Source of the DNA: Geothrix fuzhouensis
GTDB taxonomy: Bacteria > Acidobacteriota > Holophagae > Holophagales > Holophagaceae
Length of the DNA stretch: 64,000 nucleotides
Assembly: GCF_024609325.1 (NCBI RefSeq)
Contig: NZ_JANHMQ010000001.1
Span: forward strand, 310,001-374,000
Direction of reading: 5' to 3'
Shown: piece by piece, positions 25,160 to 33,578 of the stretch
Layout: each line of letters opens with the position of its first letter
Position numbering within the stretch: position 1 is the first letter of the stretch
Made by a program: the position numbers and the translations under genes
Notes under the pieces: model-generated
What the model saw: only the letters and a program-made list of their open reading frames with translations
What the model was told of the DNA's origin: nothing
Database searches by the model: none

Positions 25160-26653
25160 ATGACCGTGACCAAGATCCTGATTGCGAACCGCGGGGAAAT
25201 TGCAGTTCGTGTGATCCGCACCTGCCGCGAAATGGGCATCCCCACCGTGGCGGTGTACTCGGAAGCCGATCGAGGGGCCCTGCACGTCCGCATGGCGGAT
25301 GAGGCCTACTGCATTGGCCCGGCCGCGGCCCGGGAGAGCTACCTGGTGCTCGAGAAGATCCTGGACGTCTGCAAGCGCAGCGGCGCTGACGCGGTCCACC
25401 CGGGCTACGGTTTCCTATCTGAGAACGCAGGAGCGGCACGGGCTTTCGCGGCCGCGGGCATCACCTTCATCGGGCCGCGACCCGAATCCATCGAGAGCAT
25501 GGGCTCCAAGACCGCCGCCCGAGTCGTCGCCCTGCAAGCGGGCTGCCCCGTGGTGCCGGGCATCCAGGAAACCATGGCCGACGAAGAACTGCTCGTGGCC
25601 TCCCAGAAGATCGGCTTCCCGGTGATGCTCAAAGCCGCCATGGGCGGTGGTGGCAAGGGCATGCGGCTGGTGCACAAGGCCGAGGAATTCACCTCCTCCC
25701 TGGCCCGGGCCCGGGGCGAGGCCTTGTCGTCCTTCGGCGACGACAGCGTGTACGTGGAGAAGGCCATCCTCCAGCCACGCCATATCGAGATCCAGATCTT
25801 TGGGGATACTCACGGCAATCATGTCTACCTACACGAACGGGAATGTTCCGTGCAGCGCCGCCACCAGAAGGTGATCGAGGAGGCCCCCAGCCCTCACGTG
25901 ACGCCTGAGATGCGCAAGGCCATGGGCGAGGCGGCCTTGAAGGTGGCCAAGGCCGTGGACTATGTGGGTGCGGGCACCGTCGAGTTCCTGGCGGACGCCG
26001 ACCGCAACTTCTATTTCCTGGAATTGAACACCCGCCTGCAGGTGGAACATCCCGTCACGGAATGGATCACGGGTCTCGACCTGGTGAAGTGGCAGATCCT
26101 CGTGGCCCAGGGCGAGAAGCTGCCCATGAGCCAAGAGGAGATCCCCCTGAATGGCTGGGCCATCGAGTGCCGCGTCTATGCGGAAGATCCCGACAAGAAT
26201 TTCATGCCCAGTCCCGGGAAGATCACCTTCCTGCGCACGCCAAGCGGGCGCAACGTGCGTGACGACGGCGGCGTCTACGAAGGCGCGGAAGTTCCCATGT
26301 TCTACGACCCGATGATCAGCAAGCTGAGCACCTGGGGCCCCACGCGCCTGGAGGCCATCGAGCGCATGCGCGCGGCCCTGGGCGAGTACCGCATCGGGGG
26401 CATCCGCCACAACATCGCCTTCCACGAAGCGCTGATGGAGCACGAGCCCTTCCGCGAGGGAGCACTGCACACGGGCATGCTCGACAAGCCCTTCTGGAAG
26501 AAGAAGCAGCAGGGCCCCGACCTGAAATTCGCGGTGGCCGCCGCATTGCTGCATGAGCTTGAAACCGAACAGCGCCGGGCCGCCCAGCCTGCCGCCAGCG
26601 CCGATGGGAAACCCGATGCCTGGAGGCATTGGGGCCGGTTCAACCGGTTGTAG
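25160..26653 (+). CDS. Biotin carboxylase subunit of an acyl-CoA carboxylase
   Basis: A 497-aa ATP-dependent carboxylase that carboxylates biotin on its carrier protein. KILIANRGEIAVRVIRTCREMG is the classic N-terminus; GGGGKGMRLV is the ATP-grasp glycine loop; EKAILQPRHIEIQIFGD, RECSVQRRHQKVIEEAP and NTRLQVEHPVTE are catalytic-region signatures. At 497 aa it is longer than E. coli AccC (449 aa) and closer to acetyl/propionyl-CoA carboxylase alpha subunits. The partner carrier gene follows by 10 bp; no carboxyltransferase gene is nearby, so the final acceptor is unknown. Confidence 0.95.
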   Translation: MTVTKILIANRGEIAVRVIRTCREMGIPTVAVYSEADRGALHVRMADEAYCIGPAAARESYLVLEKILDVCKRSGADAVHPGYGFLSENAGAARAFAAAGITFIGPRPESIESMGSKTAARVVALQAGCPVVPGIQETMADEELLVASQKIGFPVMLKAAMGGGGKGMRLVHKAEEFTSSLARARGEALSSFGDDSVYVEKAILQPRHIEIQIFGDTHGNHVYLHERECSVQRRHQKVIEEAPSPHVTPEMRKAMGEAALKVAKAVDYVGAGTVEFLADADRNFYFLELNTRLQVEHPVTEWITGLDLVKWQILVAQGEKLPMSQEEIPLNGWAIECRVYAEDPDKNFMPSPGKITFLRTPSGRNVRDDGGVYEGAEVPMFYDPMISKLSTWGPTRLEAIERMRAALGEYRIGGIRHNIAFHEALMEHEPFREGALHTGMLDKPFWKKKQQGPDLKFAVAAALLHELETEQRRAAQPAASADGKPDAWRHWGRFNRL

Positions 26654-26663
26654 GGAGGATCAG

Positions 26664-27188
26664 ATGAAACGCACCCTTCTCATCGGCAAGGACTCCCACG
26701 AGGTGGAACTCCTCCGCCAGGACGGCGCCACCACGCTGGTCTGGGAGGGGCAGAGCCACCCCATCGACATCCTCGAGTTGGAACCCGGCTGCTACTCGAT
26801 CCTTCTGGATGGCCGCTCGGTGGAGGTTCGCCTGGACCAGGCCAAGTCACCGGATCCGGAGGCGCACGCCTACCGTGCCATGCTCTACGACGGTGCCTAC
26901 GAGTTCGCCCTGGTGGATCCTCGGAGAGCCCTGCTGGCCGGTGCCGGCGGTGCGGGGGCCGGGGGTGGCCTACTGTTGTCACCCATGCCCGGCAAGATCG
27001 TGAAGCTGCTCGTGAAACCGGGCGACGCCGTCCAGGAAGGCCAAACCCTCCTCGTGATGGAAGCCATGAAGATGCAGAACGAGTTGAAGACTAGCACCAC
27101 TGGAACCGTGGCGACCGTGCATGTGCAAGAGGGCGCCACCGTGGAGACGGGGGCAGCGCTCATCACAGTTGTGGCGCCCGAGGCCTGA
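26664..27188 (+). CDS. Biotin carboxyl carrier protein
   Basis: A 174-aa carrier subunit. The N-terminal region (about 1-90) resembles the BT/linker domain of acyl-CoA carboxylases. A Gly/Ala-rich hinge (AGAGGAGAGGG) precedes the lipoyl-like biotinyl domain (about 100-172) with SPMPGKIVKLLVKPGD and the biotinylation site EAMKM, Lys136. GGGAGGAT precedes the start. It forms a pair with the upstream biotin carboxylase. The last 35 codons are partly duplicated downstream at 27228. Confidence 0.95.
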   Translation: MKRTLLIGKDSHEVELLRQDGATTLVWEGQSHPIDILELEPGCYSILLDGRSVEVRLDQAKSPDPEAHAYRAMLYDGAYEFALVDPRRALLAGAGGAGAGGGLLLSPMPGKIVKLLVKPGDAVQEGQTLLVMEAMKMQNELKTSTTGTVATVHVQEGATVETGAALITVVAPEA

Positions 27189-27202
27189 AGGGGAGGCCTT
27201 GC

Positions 27203-27221
27203 GTATCGCCGCAGGCGATAC
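27203..27221. repeat. Perfect small hairpin
   Basis: GTATCGCC (27203-27210) and GGCGATAC (27214-27221) flank a GCA triloop, 14 bp after the biotin-carrier stop codon. It could serve as the 3' end or a stabilising hairpin of the carboxylase mRNA; no T-run follows, so I do not call it a terminator. Confidence 0.6.
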
Positions 27222-27227
27222 CAAGAG

Positions 27228-27330
27228 GATGCAGAACGAGTTGAAGACCAGCACCACCGGAACCGTGGCGACCGTGCATGTGCAAGGGCGCCACCGTGGA
27301 GACGGGGGCGGCGGGCATGCCTGTTGTGCC
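27228..27330 (+). pseudogene. Decayed duplicate of the biotin carboxyl carrier 3' end
   Basis: Bases 27228-27313 repeat 27071-27158 of the intact gene with three substitutions and one 2-base deletion; weaker similarity continues to about 27330. The deletion (GA lost in the QEG codons) breaks the reading frame, and the biotinyl Lys136 codon itself is not included intact. All three substitutions are synonymous third-position changes when read in the original frame (two ACT to ACC, one GCA to GCG). The fragment has no start or ribosome site of its own and is not expected to make a functional protein. Confidence 0.85.
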
Positions 27331-27530
27331 AAAGAATCTGAGGGTAGGGACCTGGCTCTACCGAAGGTCAATATGTGATGCTAAGGACTCAAATCCGTAT
27401 GAGATTCAAGGCAGATTTGGCCGACGCAGGCGCGGGATGAATGATTGAATCATCGGTTTATTCACATAGGCAGACGATACTCCGTTGGTTCTAGGTAACA
27501 GCATAAAAAATGAAGTAGGGTCTTTTTTTG
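27331..27530. other. Gene-free stretch upstream of the OmpA-family gene
   Basis: Part of a 407-bp gap between the biotin carrier and OmpA-family genes. After the decayed duplicate it becomes AT-rich compared with its surroundings and has short A and T tracts around 27505-27530. No open frame with a credible start and no RNA gene was recognised here. Confidence 0.5.
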
Positions 27531-27560
27531 TTGAAGCAATATGCGGTTCGGGACTAACTT
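27531..27560 (+). promoter_or_regulatory. Possible promoter of the OmpA-family gene
   Basis: TTGAAG at 27531-27536 and TAACTT at 27555-27560, spaced 18 bp, are a weak sigma-70-like pair in the most AT-rich part of the gap, 36 bp upstream of the start codon. Confidence 0.3.
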
Positions 27561-27565
27561 GTGGC

Positions 27566-27579
27566 GTGATGTTAATCAC
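27566..27579. promoter_or_regulatory. Crp/Fnr-family binding site candidate
   Basis: GTGAT-GTTA-ATCAC is a perfect 14-bp dyad. Read as CGTGA-N6-TCACA it differs from the Crp consensus at one base, and read as TGAT-N4-ATCA it contains the core of the Fnr site. It lies 17-30 bp before the OmpA-family start codon and downstream of the putative -10, so it would more likely repress. No Crp/Fnr gene is in the window. Confidence 0.42.
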
Positions 27580-27595
27580 AATCAGCGGAGGCAGC

Positions 27596-28684
27596 ATGAA
27601 AAAAACGCTCCTATTCCTACTGGCGGGGTCGGCGATCACCCTATCCGCCCAGGAGGGCCAGGCCTGGGTAATGGGCCATGTCGGCCAGACCGTTTTCGAG
27701 AATGACGCCAACCTAAAGGACAAGCTGCACTACGGAATTGGTGTGGGGCACTGGTACACCAACCGGTGGGGCCTCGATCTGCGCGCCCTGCAGAACGACC
27801 TGCAGCTTGACCCCAACCCCTTCGGGATCGGCTCGGCCAAGCAGACGCATCTGCTGGCCTCGGGCCTCTTCAACTTCCGTCCCGGCGCGGAGAACTGGTA
27901 TCCCTACCTGGCCGCTGGCATTGGCGGCACCAATGTCGAATCCCCCTACTCCGGCAAGAGCGACGCCACCACCCGCCTCAACTTCCACGGCGGTTTCGGC
28001 GTCATGGGGAAACTGGCCGAGCACTTCATGCTCGATTTGAGCGCGAAGGCGGTCCGGGTGGAACTGCCTGAGTCCCGCACCGAGTATCTGGCCACGCTGG
28101 GCCTCGGGTACACCTGGGGCGGCGCCAGGAAGGCTGCGCCCGTACCGCCACCTCCTCCTCCAACTCCCGAGCCAGCGCCGGCACCCGAGCCAGTCGCTCC
28201 GCCGCCGCCCCCCCCGCCTCCGCCGGCTCCTGCGCCGCCGAAGGAAGTGGCCAAGCCTGTGCCGCCGCCGCCAGCCAAGATCGTCCTAGACGAAGCCGTG
28301 CTGCACTTTGCGAATGGCAAGGCGGATCTGGGTCCTGCGGCCACCACCGCCATCCAGAAGGTGGCTGATAGCCTCAAGAGCTACCCCGGCGACTACACCC
28401 TGGAAGTCAGTGGCCACACCTCTTCCACGGGCAGCAAGGCCGTGAACAAGGCCTTGTCCAAGCGCCGGGCTGACGCCGTGGCCAAGGTCCTGATCGACTC
28501 TGGCATCCCCGCTGCCAAGGTCACGACGGTGGGTGTGGGCCCTGACAAGCCCATCGCCGACAACAAGACCAAGGAAGGCCAAGCCAAGAACCGCCGCGTC
28601 GAGATCGACGTGAAGGTGAAGGACGGCAAGGCCGAGGTGCGGCAGATCACCACGGACACCGTGGACGCGGCCCCCAAGAAGTAG
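27596..28684 (+). CDS. OmpA-family outer membrane protein
   Basis: A 362-aa protein with a signal peptide ([19 protein letters not shown]). Residues about 20-170 form an OmpA-like eight-stranded barrel with alternating aromatic strands; residues about 178-225 are a proline-rich linker (runs of Pro with Ala, Glu and Val); residues about 230-345 are an OmpA C-terminal peptidoglycan-binding domain with the helix motif [12 protein letters not shown] and the terminal [10 protein letters not shown]. It likely tethers the outer membrane to peptidoglycan. GCGGAGG is just upstream of the start. A terminator follows. Confidence 0.93.
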   Translation: MKKTLLFLLAGSAITLSAQEGQAWVMGHVGQTVFENDANLKDKLHYGIGVGHWYTNRWGLDLRALQNDLQLDPNPFGIGSAKQTHLLASGLFNFRPGAENWYPYLAAGIGGTNVESPYSGKSDATTRLNFHGGFGVMGKLAEHFMLDLSAKAVRVELPESRTEYLATLGLGYTWGGARKAAPVPPPPPPTPEPAPAPEPVAPPPPPPPPPAPAPPKEVAKPVPPPPAKIVLDEAVLHFANGKADLGPAATTAIQKVADSLKSYPGDYTLEVSGHTSSTGSKAVNKALSKRRADAVAKVLIDSGIPAAKVTTVGVGPDKPIADNKTKEGQAKNRRVEIDVKVKDGKAEVRQITTDTVDAAPKK

Positions 28685-28691
28685 CTGATGA

Positions 28692-28720
28692 AGGGCGGGG
28701 GCCTTCATTGCCTCCGCCCT
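28692..28720 (+). terminator. Intrinsic terminator after the OmpA-family gene
   Basis: AGGGCGGGGGC (28692-28702) pairs with GCCTCCGCCCT (28710-28720) through 11 positions including one G-T wobble, with a 7-nt loop and ATTTAT after it. It begins 7 bp past the stop codon and before mscL. Confidence 0.7.
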
Positions 28721-28740
28721 ATTTATCCCGGAGCAACGCC

Positions 28741-29124
28741 ATGTCCATGAGAGACGAATTCAAGGCCTTCATCATGAAGGGCAATGTAGTCGACTTGGCC
28801 ATTGCCGTGGTCGTGGGCAGCGCCTTCGGCAAGATCATCACCGCCTTTGTGGATGGCATCGTGATGCCCCTGGTGACCATCGTTCTCCCCGCCAACATTA
28901 AATGGGAGGAATGGGTCCTGGGCAAGTTCCGCATCGGTGCGGTGCTCGGCGCCACCGTGAACTTCCTGATCATCGCCCTCGTGATCTTCCTCGTGTTGAT
29001 CAAGTTCCTGGGCAAGTTTGTGAAGAAGGAAGTCGCCGCCCCCACCACCAAGGAGTGTCCCGCCTGCCTGGAGCAGGTGCCCCTCAAGGCAACCCGCTGC
29101 AAGTACTGTACGAGCCAGCTCTAG
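28741..29124 (+). CDS. mscL: Large-conductance mechanosensitive channel with C-terminal zinc ribbon
   Basis: A 127-aa inner-membrane channel that opens under extreme tension to release solutes. [30 protein letters not shown] is split here only by convention: the amphipathic N-helix and TM1 are intact, then a periplasmic loop and TM2 ([17 protein letters not shown]). Instead of the usual charged C-terminal helix bundle it ends with Cys106-x2-Cys109 and Cys120-x2-Cys123, a zinc-ribbon pattern. The start is at 28741, not the in-frame alternative at 28708, which would fall inside the terminator hairpin. Confidence 0.96.
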   Translation: MSMRDEFKAFIMKGNVVDLAIAVVVGSAFGKIITAFVDGIVMPLVTIVLPANIKWEEWVLGKFRIGAVLGATVNFLIIALVIFLVLIKFLGKFVKKEVAAPTTKECPACLEQVPLKATRCKYCTSQL

Positions 29125-29142
29125 AGACGCCATGAGGAACGG

Positions 29143-29167
29143 AAAGGGCCCGGGTTCCGGGCCCTTT
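29143..29167 (+). terminator. Intrinsic terminator after mscL
   Basis: AAAGGGCCCGG (29143-29153) and CCGGGCCCTTT (29157-29167) form a perfect 11-bp stem with a GTT loop, followed by CTCTTGTG. It lies 18 bp past mscL and separates it from ileS. Confidence 0.8.
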
Positions 29168-29255
29168 CTCTTGTGAAGACAGGCCCTTCCGTGCTGAACT
29201 GAAAGTTCAACCTCAGGGGCGCTCGGGTGCGCTCCTCCGACGCACGAGGGCGCCG

Positions 29256-32048
29256 ATGAGCGAGCAAGCTCCGGTCAAAAAATACACTGTCTTCCTCCCG
29301 AAGACCGATTTCCCCATGAAGGCCGACCTGCCGCAGCGCGAGCCTAAGCGCTTGGAGCGCTGGAAGGCTGAAAACCTTTACGCCCGCATCGAGGCGAAGC
29401 GCAAGGCCGACAACGCGGCCGGAAAGGGCAGGGGGCGCGAGGTGCTGCACGATGGCCCGCCTTATGCCAACGGCGCCATCCACATGGGTCACGCCCTCAA
29501 CAAGATCCTCAAGGATGTGGTGGTGAAGTCCCGCTGGATGGAGGGCTACGAGTCCCCCTACGTGCCGGGCTGGGACTGCCACGGTCTGCCCATCGAGCAC
29601 GCGGTGGAAAAGGATCTGGGGCCCAAGCGCCGCGAGCTGAGCCGCGCCGAGTTCCTCCAGAAGTGCCGCGCCTACGCCCAGAAGTGGATCGACACTCAGC
29701 GCACAGCGTTCCAGCGCCTGGGTGTGCTGGGGGCCTGGGAACAGCCCTACGTCACCATGGATCCCCGATACGAAGCTGAAACGGTGCGCCATCTGGCCAA
29801 GCTCTTCGAGAGCGGCTCCGTCACCCGCAAGCTGAAGGTGGTGCATTGGAGCTACGGCGCCCGCACGGCCCTGGCCGAAGCCGAGGTCGAGTACGCCGAC
29901 AGGACCAGCCCCGCCATCACGGTGGCCTTCCCGGTGACAGATGCCGCGGCGAAGCACATGGAACTACCGAGGCCCCTGTTCCTCCCCATCTGGACCACCA
30001 CGCCCTGGACGTTGCCCAGCAACCTGGCCGTGGCCATGCATCCGGACCTGGAGTACGCCGTGGTCCGTGCGGACGGACGCCACTACATCGTGGCCGTGAC
30101 TCTGCGGGAAGACTTCGCGAAGAAGCTCGGCCTGCCACTTCACACCGTGGAGATCCGCAAGGGGAAGGAGTTTCAGACCCTCGTGGCACGCCACCCCTGG
30201 ATCGACCGGGACAGCCCGGTGCTGCTCGGCGACTACGTCACTGCCGACGCCGGCACGGGCTTGGTGCATACAGCTCCGGACCACGGCGTGGACGACTTCA
30301 ACCTCGCCCACCACCTGGGTCTGCTGCAGCTGGTGGGGCCCGATGGCAAGTTCCTGCCGGCCGTGAACGATCCCGAGCTGGAGGGGAAGAACATCTTCGA
30401 GTGCAATCCCCTGGTGGTGGACAGGCTGCGCCGGATCGGTGCCCTGCTCCACGAGGAGACGCTCACCCACAGCTATCCCCACTGCTGGCGCACCAAGACG
30501 CCCATCCTCTTCCGCGCCACCGAGCAGTGGTTCATCACCATGGATTCGGAACTGGCGGGGAATGGCCGCAGCCTGCGGGAGCTTGGCCTCGAGGGCGTGG
30601 AGCAGACCCAGTGGGTGCCCGCCCAGGGCCAGAACCGTATCTACGCCATGATCTCCGGCCGCCCCGATTGGTGCATCAGCCGCCAGCGCGCCTGGGGTAC
30701 CCCCATCACCGTGCTGCGCTGCGAGGCGTGCGGAGAGCCCCTGGTGGCCGACTCGATTTTCGAGAAGGCCGCTGCCGCCATCGAGCAGGGCGGCATCGAA
30801 GCCTGGTCCGAGCTGCCCGTCGAGGTTCTGCTGCCCGCCGGAGCCCGGTGCAAGTGTGGATCCACGGCCTTCCAGAAGGAGACGGACATCCTTGATGTCT
30901 GGATCGATTCGGGTGTCAGCGCCTCCGTGGTGTGTGCCTCTCATCCGGAACTGAATCGCGAGGATTACAGCCAGTTCATCTACCTGGAGGGCTCAGACCA
31001 GCACCGGGGCTGGTTCCACAGCTCGCTGCTGTTCAACCTGGCCGCCACCGGTACCAAGCCTTATAAGCAGGTGGTCACCCACGGTTTCGTTCTGGACGGC
31101 AAGGGCCAGAAGATGTCCAAGAGCCTTGGGAACGTCATCACGCCCGAGGAGATCCTCAAGACTCTGGGTGCCGACATCCTGCGCTGGTGGGCCGCCAGCA
31201 GTGACTACAGCGAGGACATCCGCATCTCGAAGGAGATTCTCGACCGCGGCGCCGATGCCTACCGCAAGACCCGCAATACCCTGCGCTTTCTCCTGGGGGC
31301 CCTGGCGGACTTCGATCCTGCGAAGGATGGGGTGGCGCCTGGAGACTTGGCGCCCCTGGACCGCTGGGTCCTGGACGCCTTCGGCCGCATGGCCCAGGAG
31401 GTGCGCGACGCCTATACCCGGTTCGAGTTCCTCCGTGCCACCCAGGCCCTCCTGAGCTTCTGCCAGCTCGAACTCTCGGGCCGGTACTTCGAGATCATCA
31501 AGGATCGTCTCTACTGCGATGCTCTCGATTCGCCCCGCCGCCGCAGCTGTCGCCAGGCCTGCTGGGAGCTCGCCAAGGGGCTCTGCACCCTGCTGGCTCC
31601 CGTCATGAGCTTCACCGCCGACGAGGCCTGGGAGCAGATCCCGGGTTGCTCCGGCAGTGTGCATGAGCAGCGGTTCCCCGAGGCCAGCAGCATTGCCACT
31701 GATCCCAAGTGGGAGAAGCTCTGGGAGGTGCGGGAGGCCGTTCAGGCGGCCATGGAACCCCACCGCGCTGCCAAGACCATCGGCACCAGCCTGGATGCGG
31801 CGGTGGAGATCACCTTGAATCAGGCGGAATGGGACCAGTTGGATGGCCTCGGCGAATCCCTGGACGACCTGTTGGTGGTTTCTTCCATCGCTCGAATCGC
31901 AGGCTCGAGCGCAGCTGCCGCTCCCATCGTGACGGTCGCCTCCCATCAGGGCACCAAGTGTCCCCGCTGCTGGAACCGCAAAGGCGGACAGGGGAAGGGT
32001 GAGGACGCGGCGCTCTGCGCCCGCTGTGCGACGGTGGTGGCCGGGTGA
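29256..32048 (+). CDS. ileS: Isoleucyl-tRNA synthetase
   Basis: A 930-aa class I aminoacyl-tRNA synthetase that charges tRNA(Ile) and edits valine. The HIGH box is HMGH at His76, the KMSKS loop is at 619-623, and the editing (CP1) domain lies between them with the TTPWTLPSN and GTGLVHTAPDHG motifs. The C-terminus has a zinc-binding module with CPRCW and CARC. Length and order fit the bacterial type. It overlaps lspA by four bases, a frequent pairing. Confidence 0.98.
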   Translation: MSEQAPVKKYTVFLPKTDFPMKADLPQREPKRLERWKAENLYARIEAKRKADNAAGKGRGREVLHDGPPYANGAIHMGHALNKILKDVVVKSRWMEGYESPYVPGWDCHGLPIEHAVEKDLGPKRRELSRAEFLQKCRAYAQKWIDTQRTAFQRLGVLGAWEQPYVTMDPRYEAETVRHLAKLFESGSVTRKLKVVHWSYGARTALAEAEVEYADRTSPAITVAFPVTDAAAKHMELPRPLFLPIWTTTPWTLPSNLAVAMHPDLEYAVVRADGRHYIVAVTLREDFAKKLGLPLHTVEIRKGKEFQTLVARHPWIDRDSPVLLGDYVTADAGTGLVHTAPDHGVDDFNLAHHLGLLQLVGPDGKFLPAVNDPELEGKNIFECNPLVVDRLRRIGALLHEETLTHSYPHCWRTKTPILFRATEQWFITMDSELAGNGRSLRELGLEGVEQTQWVPAQGQNRIYAMISGRPDWCISRQRAWGTPITVLRCEACGEPLVADSIFEKAAAAIEQGGIEAWSELPVEVLLPAGARCKCGSTAFQKETDILDVWIDSGVSASVVCASHPELNREDYSQFIYLEGSDQHRGWFHSSLLFNLAATGTKPYKQVVTHGFVLDGKGQKMSKSLGNVITPEEILKTLGADILRWWAASSDYSEDIRISKEILDRGADAYRKTRNTLRFLLGALADFDPAKDGVAPGDLAPLDRWVLDAFGRMAQEVRDAYTRFEFLRATQALLSFCQLELSGRYFEIIKDRLYCDALDSPRRRSCRQACWELAKGLCTLLAPVMSFTADEAWEQIPGCSGSVHEQRFPEASSIATDPKWEKLWEVREAVQAAMEPHRAAKTIGTSLDAAVEITLNQAEWDQLDGLGESLDDLLVVSSIARIAGSSAAAAPIVTVASHQGTKCPRCWNRKGGQGKGEDAALCARCATVVAG

Positions 32049-32536
32049 AACGCCTTCTCTGGTTGCTGCTTCCTGCCACCGCCCTCGCCGCGGATATCGG
32101 CTCCAAGGCCTGGATTTTGCGGACCCTGGGTGAGGGCGAATCCCTGCCGGTCATCAAGGGATTCTTCTACCTGACCCTGAACTTCAACCGGGGTGCCATC
32201 TTCGGCAGCCTGACCTGGTTGCCGGAAGTGGCCCGATTCGCCGTGTTCGGCCTGGCGGGCTTGGCGGCGCTGATCTATTTCGGCCGCCTCTTCCTGGCCA
32301 AGGGGACCTCCACCTGGGACCGCGTGGCCCTGGGCCTCATCCTCGGCGGCGCCATGGGCAACGGCCTCGACCGTCTCGTGCGGGGCGCCGTGGTGGACTT
32401 CCTGGATTTCATCCTAGGTACCTGGCACTACTGGACCTTCAACGTGGCCGACAGCTTCATCCTCATTGGCGCCGTACTCTACGGCTTGCGGATGCTCCTG
32501 GCGCCGAAGGCCGAGCATCGCCCCACGGAAAACTGA
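32045..32536 (+). CDS. lspA: Lipoprotein signal peptidase
   Basis: A 163-aa inner-membrane aspartyl protease that cleaves prolipoproteins at the lipobox cysteine. Four membrane segments are visible. The catalytic aspartates are Asp118 (GAVVDFLDF) and Asp136 (FNVADSFIL), and the conserved NRGAIFG and GGAMGNGLDRL motifs are present. It overlaps ileS (ATGA) and would process the lipoproteins encoded at 21249 and 24682, among others. Confidence 0.97.
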   Translation: MKRLLWLLLPATALAADIGSKAWILRTLGEGESLPVIKGFFYLTLNFNRGAIFGSLTWLPEVARFAVFGLAGLAALIYFGRLFLAKGTSTWDRVALGLILGGAMGNGLDRLVRGAVVDFLDFILGTWHYWTFNVADSFILIGAVLYGLRMLLAPKAEHRPTEN

Positions 32537-32544
32537 GCCGCAGC

Positions 32545-33516
32545 CTACTGTGCCTCGATGGCCTTGAGCAGGGCGGGATCCTTGGGCAGTTGATCCACCT
32601 CGGCGAGGCGGGGAACGAGGCGCTTCCAGAAGGGTTCGGCGGCGAAGACCTGCTTGAAGAGGGGCAGGGCCTCGTCGCGCTTGCCGCTGGAGGCCAGGGC
32701 CACGGCCTGCCAGAAGGGCATCTCCCAGATGCCGGGGGCCAGCTTGGCGGCTGCCTCGTAGGCGGCCTTGGCCTCGGGCCACTTGGCGGCGGTGACGAAG
32801 CCGTCACCCTCGTCCATGAGGCGATAGGCGCGGCGCAGCTGGATGAGGCGGCCCAGTTCCTTGAGCGGATCCGGGTTGTCCTCCACCCGCAGGTCGAAGA
32901 GGCGATCGTTCCATGGCTGGCCCGAGGCTTTGCCCTTCACGATGAGGATGGCGGCGCTCTGCTGGCCGCGGATGTCGCCGCCCTCGGCCTGGGCCGCGCG
33001 GAGGGCCGCCAGTAGGCGATCCGCGAGGTCGCCCTTGGCTGCGCGGAAGGCCTTGGCCATGGCCGGCCAGACCGTGGCCTTGTCCATGAGGTTGGCTTCG
33101 ACGGTGAAGCCTTCGCCGACCTCGTGGCCCGCGGCCTGGATGCACTTGGCGCCCGTATGCGCCGCGGCGCGTCCTTGGGCATCCACCATGGCCACCTGCC
33201 GCACTTCGCGGTCCGGATCCGCCGCCAGGAGGGCTTTCAGGGCCTCCGGCGCGGACTTGCCGGCCTTCATGAGGGCCAGCCCAAGGGCGCCGTAGGTGGG
33301 ATCGGTGAAGCTCTGCGTTGCCACCACACCGACGCCGGCTTCCGCCCAAGGTACCGAGGAGCCGACTGAGAACCAGTGGCTCTGTACCGCCACGCCCAAG
33401 TCTCCTGTGACGGAATCCCGGGCCACGATGGAGTAGGTATGGACGGGGCGGCGCGGGACCTCCCCCGCTCGCACGGGAAGGACCAGGGTCAAGAGGACGA
33501 GGACGGACAGGCGCAT
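32545..33516 (-). CDS. DUF1028-family protein with C-terminal TPR-like region
   Basis: A 323-aa exported protein (signal peptide MRLSVLVLLTLVLPVRA). Residues about 25-235 are DUF1028, an Ntn-hydrolase-like fold: HTYSIVARDSVTGDLGVAVQSHWF at the start and GVGVVATQSFTDPTYG follow the family pattern. Residues about 240-323 form helical tetratricopeptide-like repeats (EAKAAYEAAAKLAPG, EALPLFKQVFAAEP). The biochemical role of DUF1028 is not known to me. It is convergent with lspA (8-bp gap) and divergent from the DUF1684 gene. Confidence 0.87.
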   Translation of the reverse strand: MRLSVLVLLTLVLPVRAGEVPRRPVHTYSIVARDSVTGDLGVAVQSHWFSVGSSVPWAEAGVGVVATQSFTDPTYGALGLALMKAGKSAPEALKALLAADPDREVRQVAMVDAQGRAAAHTGAKCIQAAGHEVGEGFTVEANLMDKATVWPAMAKAFRAAKGDLADRLLAALRAAQAEGGDIRGQQSAAILIVKGKASGQPWNDRLFDLRVEDNPDPLKELGRLIQLRRAYRLMDEGDGFVTAAKWPEAKAAYEAAAKLAPGIWEMPFWQAVALASSGKRDEALPLFKQVFAAEPFWKRLVPRLAEVDQLPKDPALLKAIEAQ

Positions 33517-33578
33517 GGGAGCTCCGTGCGGAGTGGGGGTGTGTCCATCATCCTACCCTCCGCTGGTACGATGGCTCC

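Noticed and set aside
27228-27378. Separate small protein gene after the biotin carrier
   Set aside because: The frame is made of the decayed duplicate, is shifted by a 2-base deletion and has no ribosome site.
28708-28740. Upstream in-frame start for mscL
   Set aside because: It falls within the terminator hairpin of the preceding gene, and the conserved MscL N-terminus begins at 28741.
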